The notes: generated by a model from the letters alone, not told the origin. Shown: positions 23,160 to 31,629, counted from the first letter of the stretch. The stretch is DNA of 48,535 nt from JAVVHH01 sp050954595 (GCA_050954595.1 JBPBQE010000292.1:1-48535); one strand, 5' to 3'. A program made the numbers and translations.

Positions 23160-25006
23160 GCCGCGACCCGGCGCGCGGTTCGGAGCGCGAACAACGACTG
23201 CACCGAGCCGGCGATGCCCTGCGGGAAGGCGACCACCAGCACGACGATGGCGATGCCGAGGAACAACCGCCACAGGTCGGTTGCCTGCAGCAGCAGGTCG
23301 TAGAGACCGGTATAGGCCAGCGCGCCGACGATCGGGCCGGACATCGTCTGTAGCCCGCCGAGCAGCACCATGAGCAGCGCGTCGACCGAGCGCGGGATGT
23401 CGGCATAGGACGGGAACACGCCGCCCTTGGCGAAGGCGAACAGCCCACCGGCCAACCCGGCCCCGGCCCCCGCCAGCGCGAATGCGACCACGCGCAAATG
23501 GAATGGCGACAGGCCCGATGCCTCGGCCCGCAACGGCGAGTCGCGCTGCCCGCGCAGGGCGTAGCCGAAGGGCGCGAACAGCGCCCGGCGCAGCAGCAGC
23601 GTGCCGCCGAGGCAGATGACCAGGGTCAGCCAATACAGCGCGGCGGGCGAGCTGGCCCAGGCGGCGGGCCAGATGTTGAGCAGGCCATTGTCGCCCCCGG
23701 TCAGTTCGACCCATTGGAATGCCACGGCCCAGACGATCTGCGCGAAGGCAAGCGTCAGCATGGCGAGATATACGCCGGACAGGTTGGCGACGAAAAAACC
23801 GAGCGCGGCCGCGACCAGCGAGGCGGCGAGCATGGCGCCGGCGATGCTCGCCAGCATGGGGCTGCCGGCGCGCGCGCTCATGGCGGCGGCATAGGCCCCG
23901 ATGCCGAAGAAGGCGGCATGGCCGAAACTGGGAATGCCGCCGGGTCCCATCATGGCGTGCAGGCTGGCGGCGAATAGAATCGCGATGGCCGCTTCGATCA
24001 GCACGGAAAGGCCGTAGGGGCCGACGTAGAACGGCGCCAGCGCGGCCGCGATCAGGGCCAGCAGGCCGAGCACGCGGGCGGGGGTGGAACTGCGGCGGAT
24101 CAGTGTCAGCGTCGCCGTCGCCGCGCGCGCTTCGACGATGGGGCGCCCGAGCAGGCCGTTCGGCCGCACCGCCAGCACCAGCGCCATGACCGCGAAGGCG
24201 AGCACCAGCGTCGCCTGCGGGATCAGCACGATCCCGAACGCCTGCAACTCGCCGATCAGCACCGCCGCCAGATAGGCACCCGGCACGCTGCCGAGTCCAC
24301 CGATCACCACCACGACGAAGGCGTCGGTGATGGCGCCGAGATCCATCTGCAGATTGGCCGACCGATCCGGCAGCGCCAGCGCCCCGCCCAACCCGGCCAG
24401 CGCCGCCCCGAGCGCGAACACGGTCGTGAACAGCTTGCGCTGATCGACGCCGAGCGCACCCACCATCTCACGGTCCTGGGTGGCGGCGCGCACCAGCGTG
24501 CCCCAGCGCGTGCGCGAGAACAGAAGCCAGAGTAGCAGCAGCACAAGCGGTCCCGCGGCGATCAGCGCGAGGTCGTAGATCGGGAACAGGCTGCCATCGA
24601 GGTGCACCGCGCCGCGCATCCAGGACGAGCGCGGCAGCGAGTGATCGTCCGGTCCCCAAATGCGCTGGCAGGCTTCCTCAATGATGAGCAGCGCGCCGAA
24701 GGTGGCGAGCAGCTGGAACAGGCTCGGCGCGCGGTAGATGCGGCGAAGCAGCGTCATCTCCATCGCCGCACCGAGCACGCCGACCACGGCCGCCGTCGCC
24801 AGGACTCCCAGCGCGAAGAAGCCGATCCCCGACGGCAGCGCGGAGAGGATCGTCCATCCGATGTAGGCGCCGAGCATGTACAGCCCGCCATGGGCGAAGT
24901 TGACCACGCGGGTGACACCGAAGATCACCGTCAGCCCGGCCGACAGCAGGAATAGCGAACTCGCGCCGGCAAGCCCGGTCAGCGCTTGGAGGAGGACGAA
25001 CGACAC
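23156..25006 (-). CDS. Fused LivH-LivM permease of a branched-chain-type ABC importer
   Basis: A 616-residue membrane protein joining the two HAAT permeases in one chain. The LivH half (about 1-290) has VTRVVNFAHGGLYMLGAY and IGGLGSVPGAYLAAVLIG. The LivM half (about 305-600) has GPGGIPSFGHAAFFGIGAYAA, GVYLAMLTLAFAQIVW and LLGGLQTMSGPIVGA. Normally these are separate ~300-residue proteins. The GTG start at 25006 lies four bases after the binding-protein stop, and the stop overlaps livG. The fusion fixes 1:1 permease stoichiometry. Confidence 0.93.
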   Translation of the reverse strand: MSFVLLQALTGLAGASSLFLLSAGLTVIFGVTRVVNFAHGGLYMLGAYIGWTILSALPSGIGFFALGVLATAAVVGVLGAAMEMTLLRRIYRAPSLFQLLATFGALLIIEEACQRIWGPDDHSLPRSSWMRGAVHLDGSLFPIYDLALIAAGPLVLLLLWLLFSRTRWGTLVRAATQDREMVGALGVDQRKLFTTVFALGAALAGLGGALALPDRSANLQMDLGAITDAFVVVVIGGLGSVPGAYLAAVLIGELQAFGIVLIPQATLVLAFAVMALVLAVRPNGLLGRPIVEARAATATLTLIRRSSTPARVLGLLALIAAALAPFYVGPYGLSVLIEAAIAILFAASLHAMMGPGGIPSFGHAAFFGIGAYAAAMSARAGSPMLASIAGAMLAASLVAAALGFFVANLSGVYLAMLTLAFAQIVWAVAFQWVELTGGDNGLLNIWPAAWASSPAALYWLTLVICLGGTLLLRRALFAPFGYALRGQRDSPLRAEASGLSPFHLRVVAFALAGAGAGLAGGLFAFAKGGVFPSYADIPRSVDALLMVLLGGLQTMSGPIVGALAYTGLYDLLLQATDLWRLFLGIAIVVLVVAFPQGIAGSVQSLFALRTARRVAA

Positions 25007-25010
25007 TGCG

Positions 25011-26222
25011 TTACTTGGCGGGCCGGAGCTTCTCGACGAACGAGTCCGGCGGCATCACCGACGCGCCGTCGACGTAGCGCCAGTCCACCATCATGCCCTG
25101 GTCGTTGCCGACGGCGAGCTTGCCGACATAGGCGCCCATCGTCGCCTGATGATCGATCGGGCGATAGGAGGCCGACCCGATCGGCGTATCGAAGGACGCC
25201 CCCGCGAAGCCGGCCTGCAGCGCCGGTGTGTCGAGCGTGCCCGCTTTGGCGATACCAGCGGCGATCGACTTCATCAGGGCGTAGCCGACCACCGAGCCCA
25301 TCCGCGGCAACTCCTTGAAGCGAGTTTGATACAGCTCGACGAAGGCGATGTTGGCCGGCCGCTTGTCCTGCTCGACCGGATAGCCGGTGACGATCCAGCC
25401 CTGGGGCGTATCCGCGCCCAGTGGTGCCAGGTACTCGGGCTCTCCGGTGAGCAGCGACACGGTAGGGGTGTTGGGAAACAGGCCGCGCGTCGAGCCCTGG
25501 CGGACCAGGTTGGTTACGTCGGGCCCGAAGGTCACGTTGAACAGTGCGTCCGGCTTGGCCTGCTGTAGGGCGCCGACAGTGGCGCCGGCGTCGATCTTGC
25601 CGAGGGCGGGCCATTGCTCGGCAACGAACTCGACGCCGGGCTGCTTCTCGGCGAGGAGTTGCTTGAACCATTTCACCGCGGACTGGCCGTATTCGTAGTT
25701 GGGCGCCACCGTCGCCCAGCGCTTGGCGCCGAGCTTGACCGCGTCGGGGATCAGCATGGCGACCTGCATGTAGGTCGAGGGGCGCAGGCGGAAGCAGGTC
25801 GGGTTGCCGTTCTGCCAGACCAGCGCGTCCGCCAGCGGCTCGCCGGCGACATAGAGCTTGCCGGCATGGGCGGCGAACTCGGAGAGCGCCAGCCCGATGT
25901 TGGACAGGAACCCGCCCGCCAGCAGGTCCACCTTCTCGCCGTTGACCAGTTCGCCGGCAAAGCGGATCGCGTCGGCCGGCTTGCCGGCGTCGTCGCGCGA
26001 GATCACCTCGAGCTTGCGGCCCAGCACGCCGCCGGCGGCGTTGATTTCGTCGGCGGCAATCTGCCAGCCGTTACGATACGGCAGCGTGAAGGCCGGGACG
26101 GCGCTGTAGCTGTTGATCTCGCCGATGCGGATCGGCGTCTCTCCCGCCGCGCGGACGATGCTCGGCGCTGTGAGGAGCGAGGCGGAACCAACCAGTGCAG
26201 CGCGGCGCGTGACGGTAAGCAT
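25011..26222 (-). CDS. Periplasmic binding protein of the branched-chain-type ABC importer
   Basis: A 403-residue Peripla_BP_6/LivJ-type protein starting at ATG 26222, with a GGGAG ribosome binding site. The signal has a twin-arginine motif (TRRAALVG) and ends near IVRAAG. After it, IRIGEINSYS and GWQIAADEINAAGGVLGRKLEVISRDDAGKPADAIRFAGELV match the family's first lobe; EYGQSAVKWFKQLL and MGSVVGYALMKSIAAGI lie in the second. It is encoded between the MarR regulator and the permease. Given the neighbouring catabolic genes, nicotinate or a related pyridine carboxylate is the likely ligand (inference). An upstream extension of the frame into marR was rejected. Confidence 0.92.
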   Translation of the reverse strand: MLTVTRRAALVGSASLLTAPSIVRAAGETPIRIGEINSYSAVPAFTLPYRNGWQIAADEINAAGGVLGRKLEVISRDDAGKPADAIRFAGELVNGEKVDLLAGGFLSNIGLALSEFAAHAGKLYVAGEPLADALVWQNGNPTCFRLRPSTYMQVAMLIPDAVKLGAKRWATVAPNYEYGQSAVKWFKQLLAEKQPGVEFVAEQWPALGKIDAGATVGALQQAKPDALFNVTFGPDVTNLVRQGSTRGLFPNTPTVSLLTGEPEYLAPLGADTPQGWIVTGYPVEQDKRPANIAFVELYQTRFKELPRMGSVVGYALMKSIAAGIAKAGTLDTPALQAGFAGASFDTPIGSASYRPIDHQATMGAYVGKLAVGNDQGMMVDWRYVDGASVMPPDSFVEKLRPAK

Positions 26223-26236
26223 TCGGTCTAACTCCC

Positions 26237-26647
26237 TCAACGTAGTGCATTCAGCAGTGACAGCAGCGTCTTGCGCTCGCCGGGTCGAAGCGGCGCCAGC
26301 GTCGCCTCGGTGACTTGCCGCGCGCGCGGGATCGCCTCGGCGACGACCCGCTCGCCCGCCTCGGTCAACGATAGCATCAGCAGGCGGGCATCGTGCGAGT
26401 CCGGCCGGGCGGAGACCAGGTCGCGCCGCATCAGGCGGTCGACGACGCCCTTGATCGTCGGCGCGTCCATGGCGGTGAGCCGACCCAACTGGTTCTGGGA
26501 CACGGAACCCTGCTCGTGCAGCTTCAACAGGGCGGAGAACTGCGTCGGCGTCAGCTCGTGGCACATGGTCGCGCTGAACAGCGACAGGTGCCGCTGCGTC
26601 ACCTGGCGCAGCAGAAAGCCGACATTGTCCTCCAGGACGTAGGTCAC
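26237..26647 (-). CDS. MarR-family transcriptional regulator, probable repressor of the pyridine-catabolic operon
   Basis: A 136-residue winged-helix protein of MarR size. The N-terminal dimerisation helix is VLEDNVGFLLRQVTQRHLSLF. The helix-turn-helix is in LTPTQFSALLKLHEQGSVSQNQLGRLTAMDAPTIKGVVDRL, and the wing is DLVSARPDSHDARLLMLSLT. The start is GTG at 26647, overlapping the enamidase stop as GTGA. In Pseudomonas the MarR protein NicR represses nicotinate genes and responds to 6-hydroxynicotinate; this regulator sits in an analogous context. It probably binds the palindrome at 31573-31592 at the head of the operon, giving autoregulation. Ligand and site are inferred. Confidence 0.88.
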   Translation of the reverse strand: MTYVLEDNVGFLLRQVTQRHLSLFSATMCHELTPTQFSALLKLHEQGSVSQNQLGRLTAMDAPTIKGVVDRLMRRDLVSARPDSHDARLLMLSLTEAGERVVAEAIPRARQVTEATLAPLRPGERKTLLSLLNALR

Positions 26648-27840
26648 GTCGCGACGATCTCGGGGACGCGTTCGGCGGGCGGGGTGTTGCGGCTGCGGCC
26701 GCAGCGGACGATGCCGTCGATGATCACCATGCCGATCCCGGGCAGGTCACCTTGGCGGATGCTGTCGAGCAGGTCACTGCCGGCCGAGCTCTGCGCGCGG
26801 TCCATCAGCACGAAATCCGCGGCGCGACCGGTCTCGATCATGCCGCAATCGAGATTCCGCAGCCGGGCCGTGTTGCCGGTGGCGCAGGCGATCATCTGCT
26901 CGGCCGGCATGTCGCCGAGGGCGGAGAGCAGCGAGATGGTCCGCAGGATGCCGAGCGGCTGCACGCCGGAACCGGCCGGGCTGTCGGTGCCGAGAATGAC
27001 GCGATGCAACTGGTTCAGCTCCTTGGCGAAGCGCAGCGCCGTCAGTGCGGCGAGCTCGTTGCCGTTGTGCACGATCTCGATGCCGCGGTGGCAGCCCTCG
27101 CAGAGGCAGCGGATCTGACGCATCGGCAGCGCGGTATGTCCGCCGTTGATGTGGCCGATGATGTCGGCATCGGCTTCGAGCACCACGTCGGCATCGATGT
27201 AGCCGGAGCCCGGCACGCTGGGGCCGCCGGTGTGGATGGTGCTGTTCATGCCGTATTTGCGCGCCCAAGCGACCATCTCGCGCGCTTCCGGGCCTTTCTT
27301 GACCGTGCCGAGCCCGACCTCGCCCAGCCAGCGGACGCCTGCGCGGGCCATCTCGGCGAAGTCTTCCTCGACCATACCCTGCTCGACCACCGGCGCGCCG
27401 GCCAGCACCTTCACGCCACCGGGTCGGAAGTTGTCGAAGGTCCGCTGCGCCGTGATCGCCATCGCCTTCAGCCCGACGATGTCGCGCGGACGACCCGGCG
27501 TATGCACCTCGCCCGCCGAGATCATCGTCGTCAGCCCGCCGTTGAGGCAGCTTTCGATCCAGCCGAGCTGGTTCTGCCGCGGCGTCCAGTCGCCCATCAC
27601 CGGATGCACGTGGCTGTCGATCAGGCCGGGGGTCAGCGCGCAGCCATGGGCGTCGATCACCACGCGGGCGTCGCCGATGTCGCATTCGGCCTGTCGCCCT
27701 ACGCTGACGATGCGGCCGCCTTCGGCCACGATCGTGTCGGCATCCAGGATCGGGTCTTCGAGCTTGCCGGACAGCATCAGCCCGATGTTGCGGATGACGA
27801 GCTTGCCCGTCTGCCGTTCTGGTCCCGCCGCTAAGCCCAT
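26644..27840 (-). CDS. ena: Enamidase (amidohydrolase superfamily), tetrahydro-6-oxonicotinate hydrolase
   Basis: A 398-residue amidohydrolase starting at ATG 27840, overlapping the preceding gene by 10 bases. Metal-ligand motifs are DSHVHP, the Glu of GEVGLGT, TIHTGG, GHINGGH and GTDSPAGSG. Long segments resemble E. barkeri enamidase as I recall it: TTMISAGEVHTPGRP, FRPGGVKVLAGA, EVGLGTVKKGPEAREMV, PLGILRTI and the C-terminal SRNTPPAERV. Enamidase opens 1,4,5,6-tetrahydro-6-oxonicotinate to 2-formylglutarate and ammonia. This is the best substrate-specific evidence that the operon degrades nicotinate. Another cyclic enamide as substrate is possible but less likely. Confidence 0.85.
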   Translation of the reverse strand: MGLAAGPERQTGKLVIRNIGLMLSGKLEDPILDADTIVAEGGRIVSVGRQAECDIGDARVVIDAHGCALTPGLIDSHVHPVMGDWTPRQNQLGWIESCLNGGLTTMISAGEVHTPGRPRDIVGLKAMAITAQRTFDNFRPGGVKVLAGAPVVEQGMVEEDFAEMARAGVRWLGEVGLGTVKKGPEAREMVAWARKYGMNSTIHTGGPSVPGSGYIDADVVLEADADIIGHINGGHTALPMRQIRCLCEGCHRGIEIVHNGNELAALTALRFAKELNQLHRVILGTDSPAGSGVQPLGILRTISLLSALGDMPAEQMIACATGNTARLRNLDCGMIETGRAADFVLMDRAQSSAGSDLLDSIRQGDLPGIGMVIIDGIVRCGRSRNTPPAERVPEIVAT

Positions 27841-28286
27841 GATCCGTTCCCTCCATCCCGCACCGCCAACACGGCGGCGATGATTCCTGCATAGCCGGTG
27901 CACCGGCATAGATTGGACGACAGCGCCTCGATGATCGTCTCGTCGGAGGCGGCTGGGTCACGTTCGAGCACGGCGGTGGCCAGCATGAGGAAGCCCGGCG
28001 TGCAGAACCCGCATTGCAGCCCGTGATGCGCCATGAACGCTTCTTGCAGCGCGCTGCCGCCCAGGCCTTCGACGGTGCGGAGGTCTGCGCCCTCCGCCTG
28101 TATCGCGAATATTAGGCAGGCGCGGACCGGCTCGCCGTCCATGATGACCGTGCAGGCGCCGCAGACGCCATGTTCGCAGCCGACATGCGTGCCGGTCAGG
28201 CCGCACTCCAGTCGAAGGGCGTCGGCGAGCGTGCGCCGCGGCTCGACGTCGATGTCATAGGGGGCGCCGTTGACGGTCAGCTGCAT
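27831..28286 (-). CDS. Molybdenum hydroxylase small subunit, two [2Fe-2S] clusters
   Basis: A 151-residue protein of xanthine-dehydrogenase/CoxS type. The plant-type ferredoxin cluster is bound by Cys residues of GCEHGVCGACTV and the later RACL. The second cluster is bound by QCGFCTPG and NLCRCTGY. It passes electrons from the molybdopterin subunit to FAD. Its gene is separated from the large-subunit gene by a 121-base gap containing a palindromic repeat, although the products must form one complex. It overlaps the enamidase start. In the pathway it would be part of nicotinate dehydrogenase, which forms 6-hydroxynicotinate. Confidence 0.94.
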   Translation of the reverse strand: MQLTVNGAPYDIDVEPRRTLADALRLECGLTGTHVGCEHGVCGACTVIMDGEPVRACLIFAIQAEGADLRTVEGLGGSALQEAFMAHHGLQCGFCTPGFLMLATAVLERDPAASDETIIEALSSNLCRCTGYAGIIAAVLAVRDGGNGSWA

Positions 28287-28297
28287 GATAGATCCCC

Positions 28298-28392
28298 GTC
28301 ATTGCGAGGAGCGCAACGACGCGACAATCCAGAGCGGCACGGACCGCTCTTGCTGCTCTGGATCGCCACGCCGCACGCGGCTCGCGATGACG
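28298..28392. repeat. Dispersed long palindromic repeat, family 1, copy B (inside hydroxylase genes)
   Basis: A ~95-base imperfect palindrome beginning GTCATTGCGAGGAGCG and ending CTCGCGATGACG. The core CAATCCAGAGCGGCA pairs with GCTGCTCTGGATCG. It is the same element as at 5651-5740, with several compensating differences. It lies between the large and small subunit genes of one enzyme, where it would form a strong hairpin in the message. Confidence 0.85.
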
Positions 28393-28407
28393 GATAAGAA
28401 GTGTCCA

Positions 28408-30714
28408 TCATAAGCGGGCCATGGCGAGGGCGGCGTGGATGCGCAGCGGCGTGGTTGGGATTTCGTCGAGCACGGCGCCGAACGGGGCGAGTGCGTCGTT
28501 GACCGCGTTCAGGATCGCGGCCGGGGCGCCGATGGTGCCGCCCTCGCCGAGGCCCTTGGCGCCAGTGATCGTCGCGTCGCTGATCGTTTCGAGATGGTGG
28601 ATCTCGATCGGCGGGATCTCGCGGCAGGTCGGGAGGAGGTAGTCGGCCAACGTGGTGGTCAGGATGTCGCCAGTGTCGTTGTCATAGACGATCTCCTCGA
28701 ACAGGGCGTTGGCGATGCCCTGGGCGACGCCGCCGCGGATCTGGCCTTCGGCGATCATCGGGTTGATCAACCGCCCGGCATCTTCGGCGACGATGAAGCG
28801 CTCGATGCGGACGGCGTAGGTCTCTACATCGACCTCGACGATGGCGACGTGGCAGGCGTTGGAGAAGGTGCCGGCCGGGTCGTAGGTGGCGGTCTCGCAC
28901 AGGCCCGGCGACAGCGCCGGAAAGCGGTGCGCCTGGTGATAGGAGGCGCGGGCTAGGGCGGCGACGGGCAGGGTCCGGTCGGTGCCGGCGATGCGGGCGA
29001 CGTTGTCGCGGATTTCGATGTCAGCGGCGTCGGCCTCTAGCACCCCGGCGGCGATGTCGCCCAATTTCGCCCGCAGCGCCCGCCCGGCCAAGGTGAGCGC
29101 CCCGCCCGACAATACCAGCGAGCGGCTGGCGAAGGTGCCGAAGCCGTAAGGCGTGCGGTCGGTGTCGCCATGGATCACGCGCACCTTGTCCGGCGTCACC
29201 CCGAGAGCGTCGGCGACGATCTGCGCCAGCGTCGTCGCCAATCCCTGGCCGTGCGGCGAGGCGCCGATGCGGGCCTCGACGAAGCCGGACGGATCGATCG
29301 ACAGCTCCACCGTTTCCCAGCCCGGCGTCACCGCCATGCCGCGGGCGGCAAAGGCGGGCGTGCCGTAGCCGGTGCGTTCGCAGAAGGCGGCGATCCCGAG
29401 GCCGAGATAGCGGTTCTCGCGACGCAGCGCTGCCTGCCGCATGCGGAACGCCGGCACATCAGCGGCGGCGAGGGCAATCTCCATCGTCTCGCGGTAGCTG
29501 CCTTGGTCGTAGACCAGGCCGGTCGGGCTCGTGTGCGGAAAGGCGGTGATCAGATTGCGGCGGCGGATATCGGCCGGGTCGAGCCCGAGCGCGGCGGCGG
29601 CCTTGTCCATCAGCCGCTCCATCGCCAGCGTGATCGCGGGGCGGGCGACACCGCGATAGGGCGCGCTGGCGCAGGTATTGGTAACGACGCCGCGGGCGCG
29701 GCAGGCATAGGCGGCGAAATCGTAGGGGCCGGGCAGCTCCGCCAGCGACATCAGCGGCTCGACGGCGGCGGTGTTGGGGTAGGGCGCGTAGGCGCCGACA
29801 TTGGCGATCACGTCGGCTTCAATCGACAGCAACCGGCCGTCCGACGCGAAGCCGCCCTCGAGCGTGATGGACATATCGCGGCTGTGGAAGCTCGCCATCA
29901 GGTTCTCGCGCCGGTCCTCGGTCCAGGCCAGCGTCGTGCGCAGCCGCCGGGCGAGCCAGACCAGCACCACGAACTCCGGGGCCAGCGACATCTTCTGGCC
30001 GAAGCCGCCACCGACGTCGGGCGCGATCACCCGCAACTCCGATTCCGGCATGCCAAGGAGGTCGGCGATGGCGGTGCGCATCAGATGCGGCGTCTGCGTC
30101 GTGCAGGTCAGCGTGACCCGGCCGCTCGCGCGGTCAAAGGCGGCATGGGCGGCGCGGGGCTCGATCGGGCTGGCGTTCTGACGGCGGGAGCGGATCGTGC
30201 TGCGGAGCCGCAGGGCGGGCTCGGCCGGGACGGCGGCGCTGGCGAAGCGCGTGTCGACGACCAGGTTGCCCGGTGCGTCGGCACGGACGGTCGGGGCCGC
30301 CGGGTCGAGCGCGGTGAGGGCATCGGTCACGGGGGTGGTGCCGTCGATCTCGATAGCGACCTGTTCGGCCCAGTCTTCGGCCTCGGCCTCGGTGGCGGCG
30401 ACCATTACCGCGATCGGTTCGCCGCAGTAGCGGACGACCCCGTCGGCCAGGACGTTCTGGGTGATCGGGACGTAGCCGAACTTCTCGATTAGCGGCCGCA
30501 GCGGCGCCACGCCGGCGAGGTCGGCGGCAGTGAACATTTGGGCGCCCGGCGGCGCGGTGATCGCGGCGATGCGGCCGGCGGCGACCGGGCTGCGCACGAA
30601 GCGGACGTGACGCGGTGCCGGCAGGTCGGCCGTGTAGCAACCCTGCCCGGCCACCAGCGCCGCGTCCTCCTTGCGGCGGATGGCGCGGCCGACCCAATGC
30701 TCGCTCTGCCTCAT
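28408..30714 (-). CDS. Molybdenum hydroxylase large subunit (molybdopterin-binding), probable nicotinate dehydrogenase
   Basis: A 768-residue xanthine-oxidase-family catalytic subunit. Landmarks are the N-terminal GRAIRRKEDAALVAGQGCYTAD, the molybdopterin motif APDVGGGFGQKM, the APYRGVARP segment at the position of the active-site loop in CoxL-like proteins, and the catalytic Glu in GAKGLGEGG (E724) near the C-terminus. The active-site loop is not the CSFR form of true CO dehydrogenase. It hydroxylates an electron-poor ring carbon using water. Operon partners make nicotinate to 6-hydroxynicotinate the likely reaction; the sequence alone fixes only the family. It overlaps the FAD subunit gene by ATGA. 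Confidence 0.92.
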   Translation of the reverse strand: MRQSEHWVGRAIRRKEDAALVAGQGCYTADLPAPRHVRFVRSPVAAGRIAAITAPPGAQMFTAADLAGVAPLRPLIEKFGYVPITQNVLADGVVRYCGEPIAVMVAATEAEAEDWAEQVAIEIDGTTPVTDALTALDPAAPTVRADAPGNLVVDTRFASAAVPAEPALRLRSTIRSRRQNASPIEPRAAHAAFDRASGRVTLTCTTQTPHLMRTAIADLLGMPESELRVIAPDVGGGFGQKMSLAPEFVVLVWLARRLRTTLAWTEDRRENLMASFHSRDMSITLEGGFASDGRLLSIEADVIANVGAYAPYPNTAAVEPLMSLAELPGPYDFAAYACRARGVVTNTCASAPYRGVARPAITLAMERLMDKAAAALGLDPADIRRRNLITAFPHTSPTGLVYDQGSYRETMEIALAAADVPAFRMRQAALRRENRYLGLGIAAFCERTGYGTPAFAARGMAVTPGWETVELSIDPSGFVEARIGASPHGQGLATTLAQIVADALGVTPDKVRVIHGDTDRTPYGFGTFASRSLVLSGGALTLAGRALRAKLGDIAAGVLEADAADIEIRDNVARIAGTDRTLPVAALARASYHQAHRFPALSPGLCETATYDPAGTFSNACHVAIVEVDVETYAVRIERFIVAEDAGRLINPMIAEGQIRGGVAQGIANALFEEIVYDNDTGDILTTTLADYLLPTCREIPPIEIHHLETISDATITGAKGLGEGGTIGAPAAILNAVNDALAPFGAVLDEIPTTPLRIHAALAMARL

Positions 30715-31559
30715 GCGGCTGCGCGTTTCAGGGCGCGGCGGACGCAGGTGCGCACCAGGTCGCGGCGGAGCGCGGCGCTGACCTGAAGGTCTTCCATCGG
30801 GTCGATCGCGGCCGCGGCGGCGTCGCCGGCCTGGTCGATCGCTGCGTCACCCCAGGCGGCGCCGGTCAGGGCGGCCTCGGCGCTGGTGATGCGCCGGGGT
30901 CGCCGTTCCGCGCCGCCGACGCCGATGCGCGCCTCGACGACGATGTCGCCCTCGCGCCGGAGCATGACAAAAGCCATCGCCATGGCGTAATCGCCGGCGC
31001 GGCGGCTGACCTCGTAGAAGCCGAACCGTATTGCCGGGTCGGGTATCGGCAGTCGGATCTCGGTGAGCATCTCGTCCTCGGCCAATGCCGTGGTCATGAT
31101 GTCGAGCACGAAGGCAGCGGCGGCGACGCGGCGGGTGCCGTTCATGCAGCGCAGCACCGCCTCGCCGCCGAGCGTGGCGAACACTAGCGGCCACTCCGCC
31201 GACGGATCGGCGTGGGCCAGGCTACCGCAAACGGTGCCGCGGCTGCGGATCGGCAGATGGGCAACGTGGCCGGCGACATGGGCCAGCGCCGGTCCCAGCG
31301 CACCGGGGGCTGCGCCCAGAGAACCATGGCGCGCAGAGGCCGGGATGCAGAAATGCCCGTCCTCGACGCGCAGGGTGCCGAAATCGACGCGATTGATGTC
31401 GATCAGATGTGCCGGTTGGGCGAGGCGCAGCGCCATGAGCGGCACCAGGCTCTGCCCGCCGGCCAAGAGACGCCCACCTTCCGGCGCCAGGCGGGACAGC
31501 AGGTCGAGCGCGTGCTCGGCATCGGTGGCGCGGTGATAGGCGAACGAAGCTGGCTTCAC
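30711..31559 (-). CDS. Molybdenum hydroxylase FAD-binding (medium) subunit
   Basis: A 282-residue CoxM/XdhB-type flavoprotein. The FAD-binding motif LLAGGQSLVPLMALRL lies near residues 31-46, with a second in GTVCGSLAHADPSAEWP, and the C-terminal CO-dehydrogenase-flavoprotein domain follows. It is the first gene of the operon. The start is GTG at 31559, with AAGGGG just upstream. It takes electrons from the small subunit and passes them to NAD(P)+ or another acceptor. It overlaps the large subunit gene by ATGA. Confidence 0.93.
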   Translation of the reverse strand: MKPASFAYHRATDAEHALDLLSRLAPEGGRLLAGGQSLVPLMALRLAQPAHLIDINRVDFGTLRVEDGHFCIPASARHGSLGAAPGALGPALAHVAGHVAHLPIRSRGTVCGSLAHADPSAEWPLVFATLGGEAVLRCMNGTRRVAAAAFVLDIMTTALAEDEMLTEIRLPIPDPAIRFGFYEVSRRAGDYAMAMAFVMLRREGDIVVEARIGVGGAERRPRRITSAEAALTGAAWGDAAIDQAGDAAAAAIDPMEDLQVSAALRRDLVRTCVRRALKRAAA

Positions 31560-31572
31560 GCCACCCCTTTAT

Positions 31573-31592
31573 TGTTCGTGTACTAACGAACA
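31573..31592. promoter_or_regulatory. Palindromic operator, candidate MarR (NicR-like) binding site
   Basis: TGTTCGT and ACGAACA are perfect 7-base inverted arms around the six-base centre GTACTA, 20 bases in all. It begins 14 bases upstream of the GTG start of the operon and touches the last base of the proposed -10 box, so a bound repressor would cover the transcription start. Size and symmetry suit a MarR dimer, and a marR gene lies in this operon. Confidence 0.65.
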
Positions 31593-31620
31593 CGCTAGGG
31601 TGGCGCCGAAACGATGTCAA
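31592..31620 (-). promoter_or_regulatory. Sigma-70-type promoter of the 20-gene catabolic operon
   Basis: On the minus strand a consensus -35 TTGACA (31620-31615) is followed by a 17-base spacer and TAGCGT (31597-31592) as -10, directly upstream of the palindromic operator. It lies in the 70-base gap between the poxB stop and the first operon gene. The -35 is perfect; the -10 matches three of six consensus bases including the key first T-A and last T. Confidence 0.6.
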
Positions 31621-31629
31621 AGCCGAAAA

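Noticed and set aside
28408..30714. Call as aerobic carbon monoxide dehydrogenase large subunit
   Set aside because: The active-site loop is not the CSFR form of true CO dehydrogenase, and the enamidase/reductase context favours a pyridine hydroxylase.
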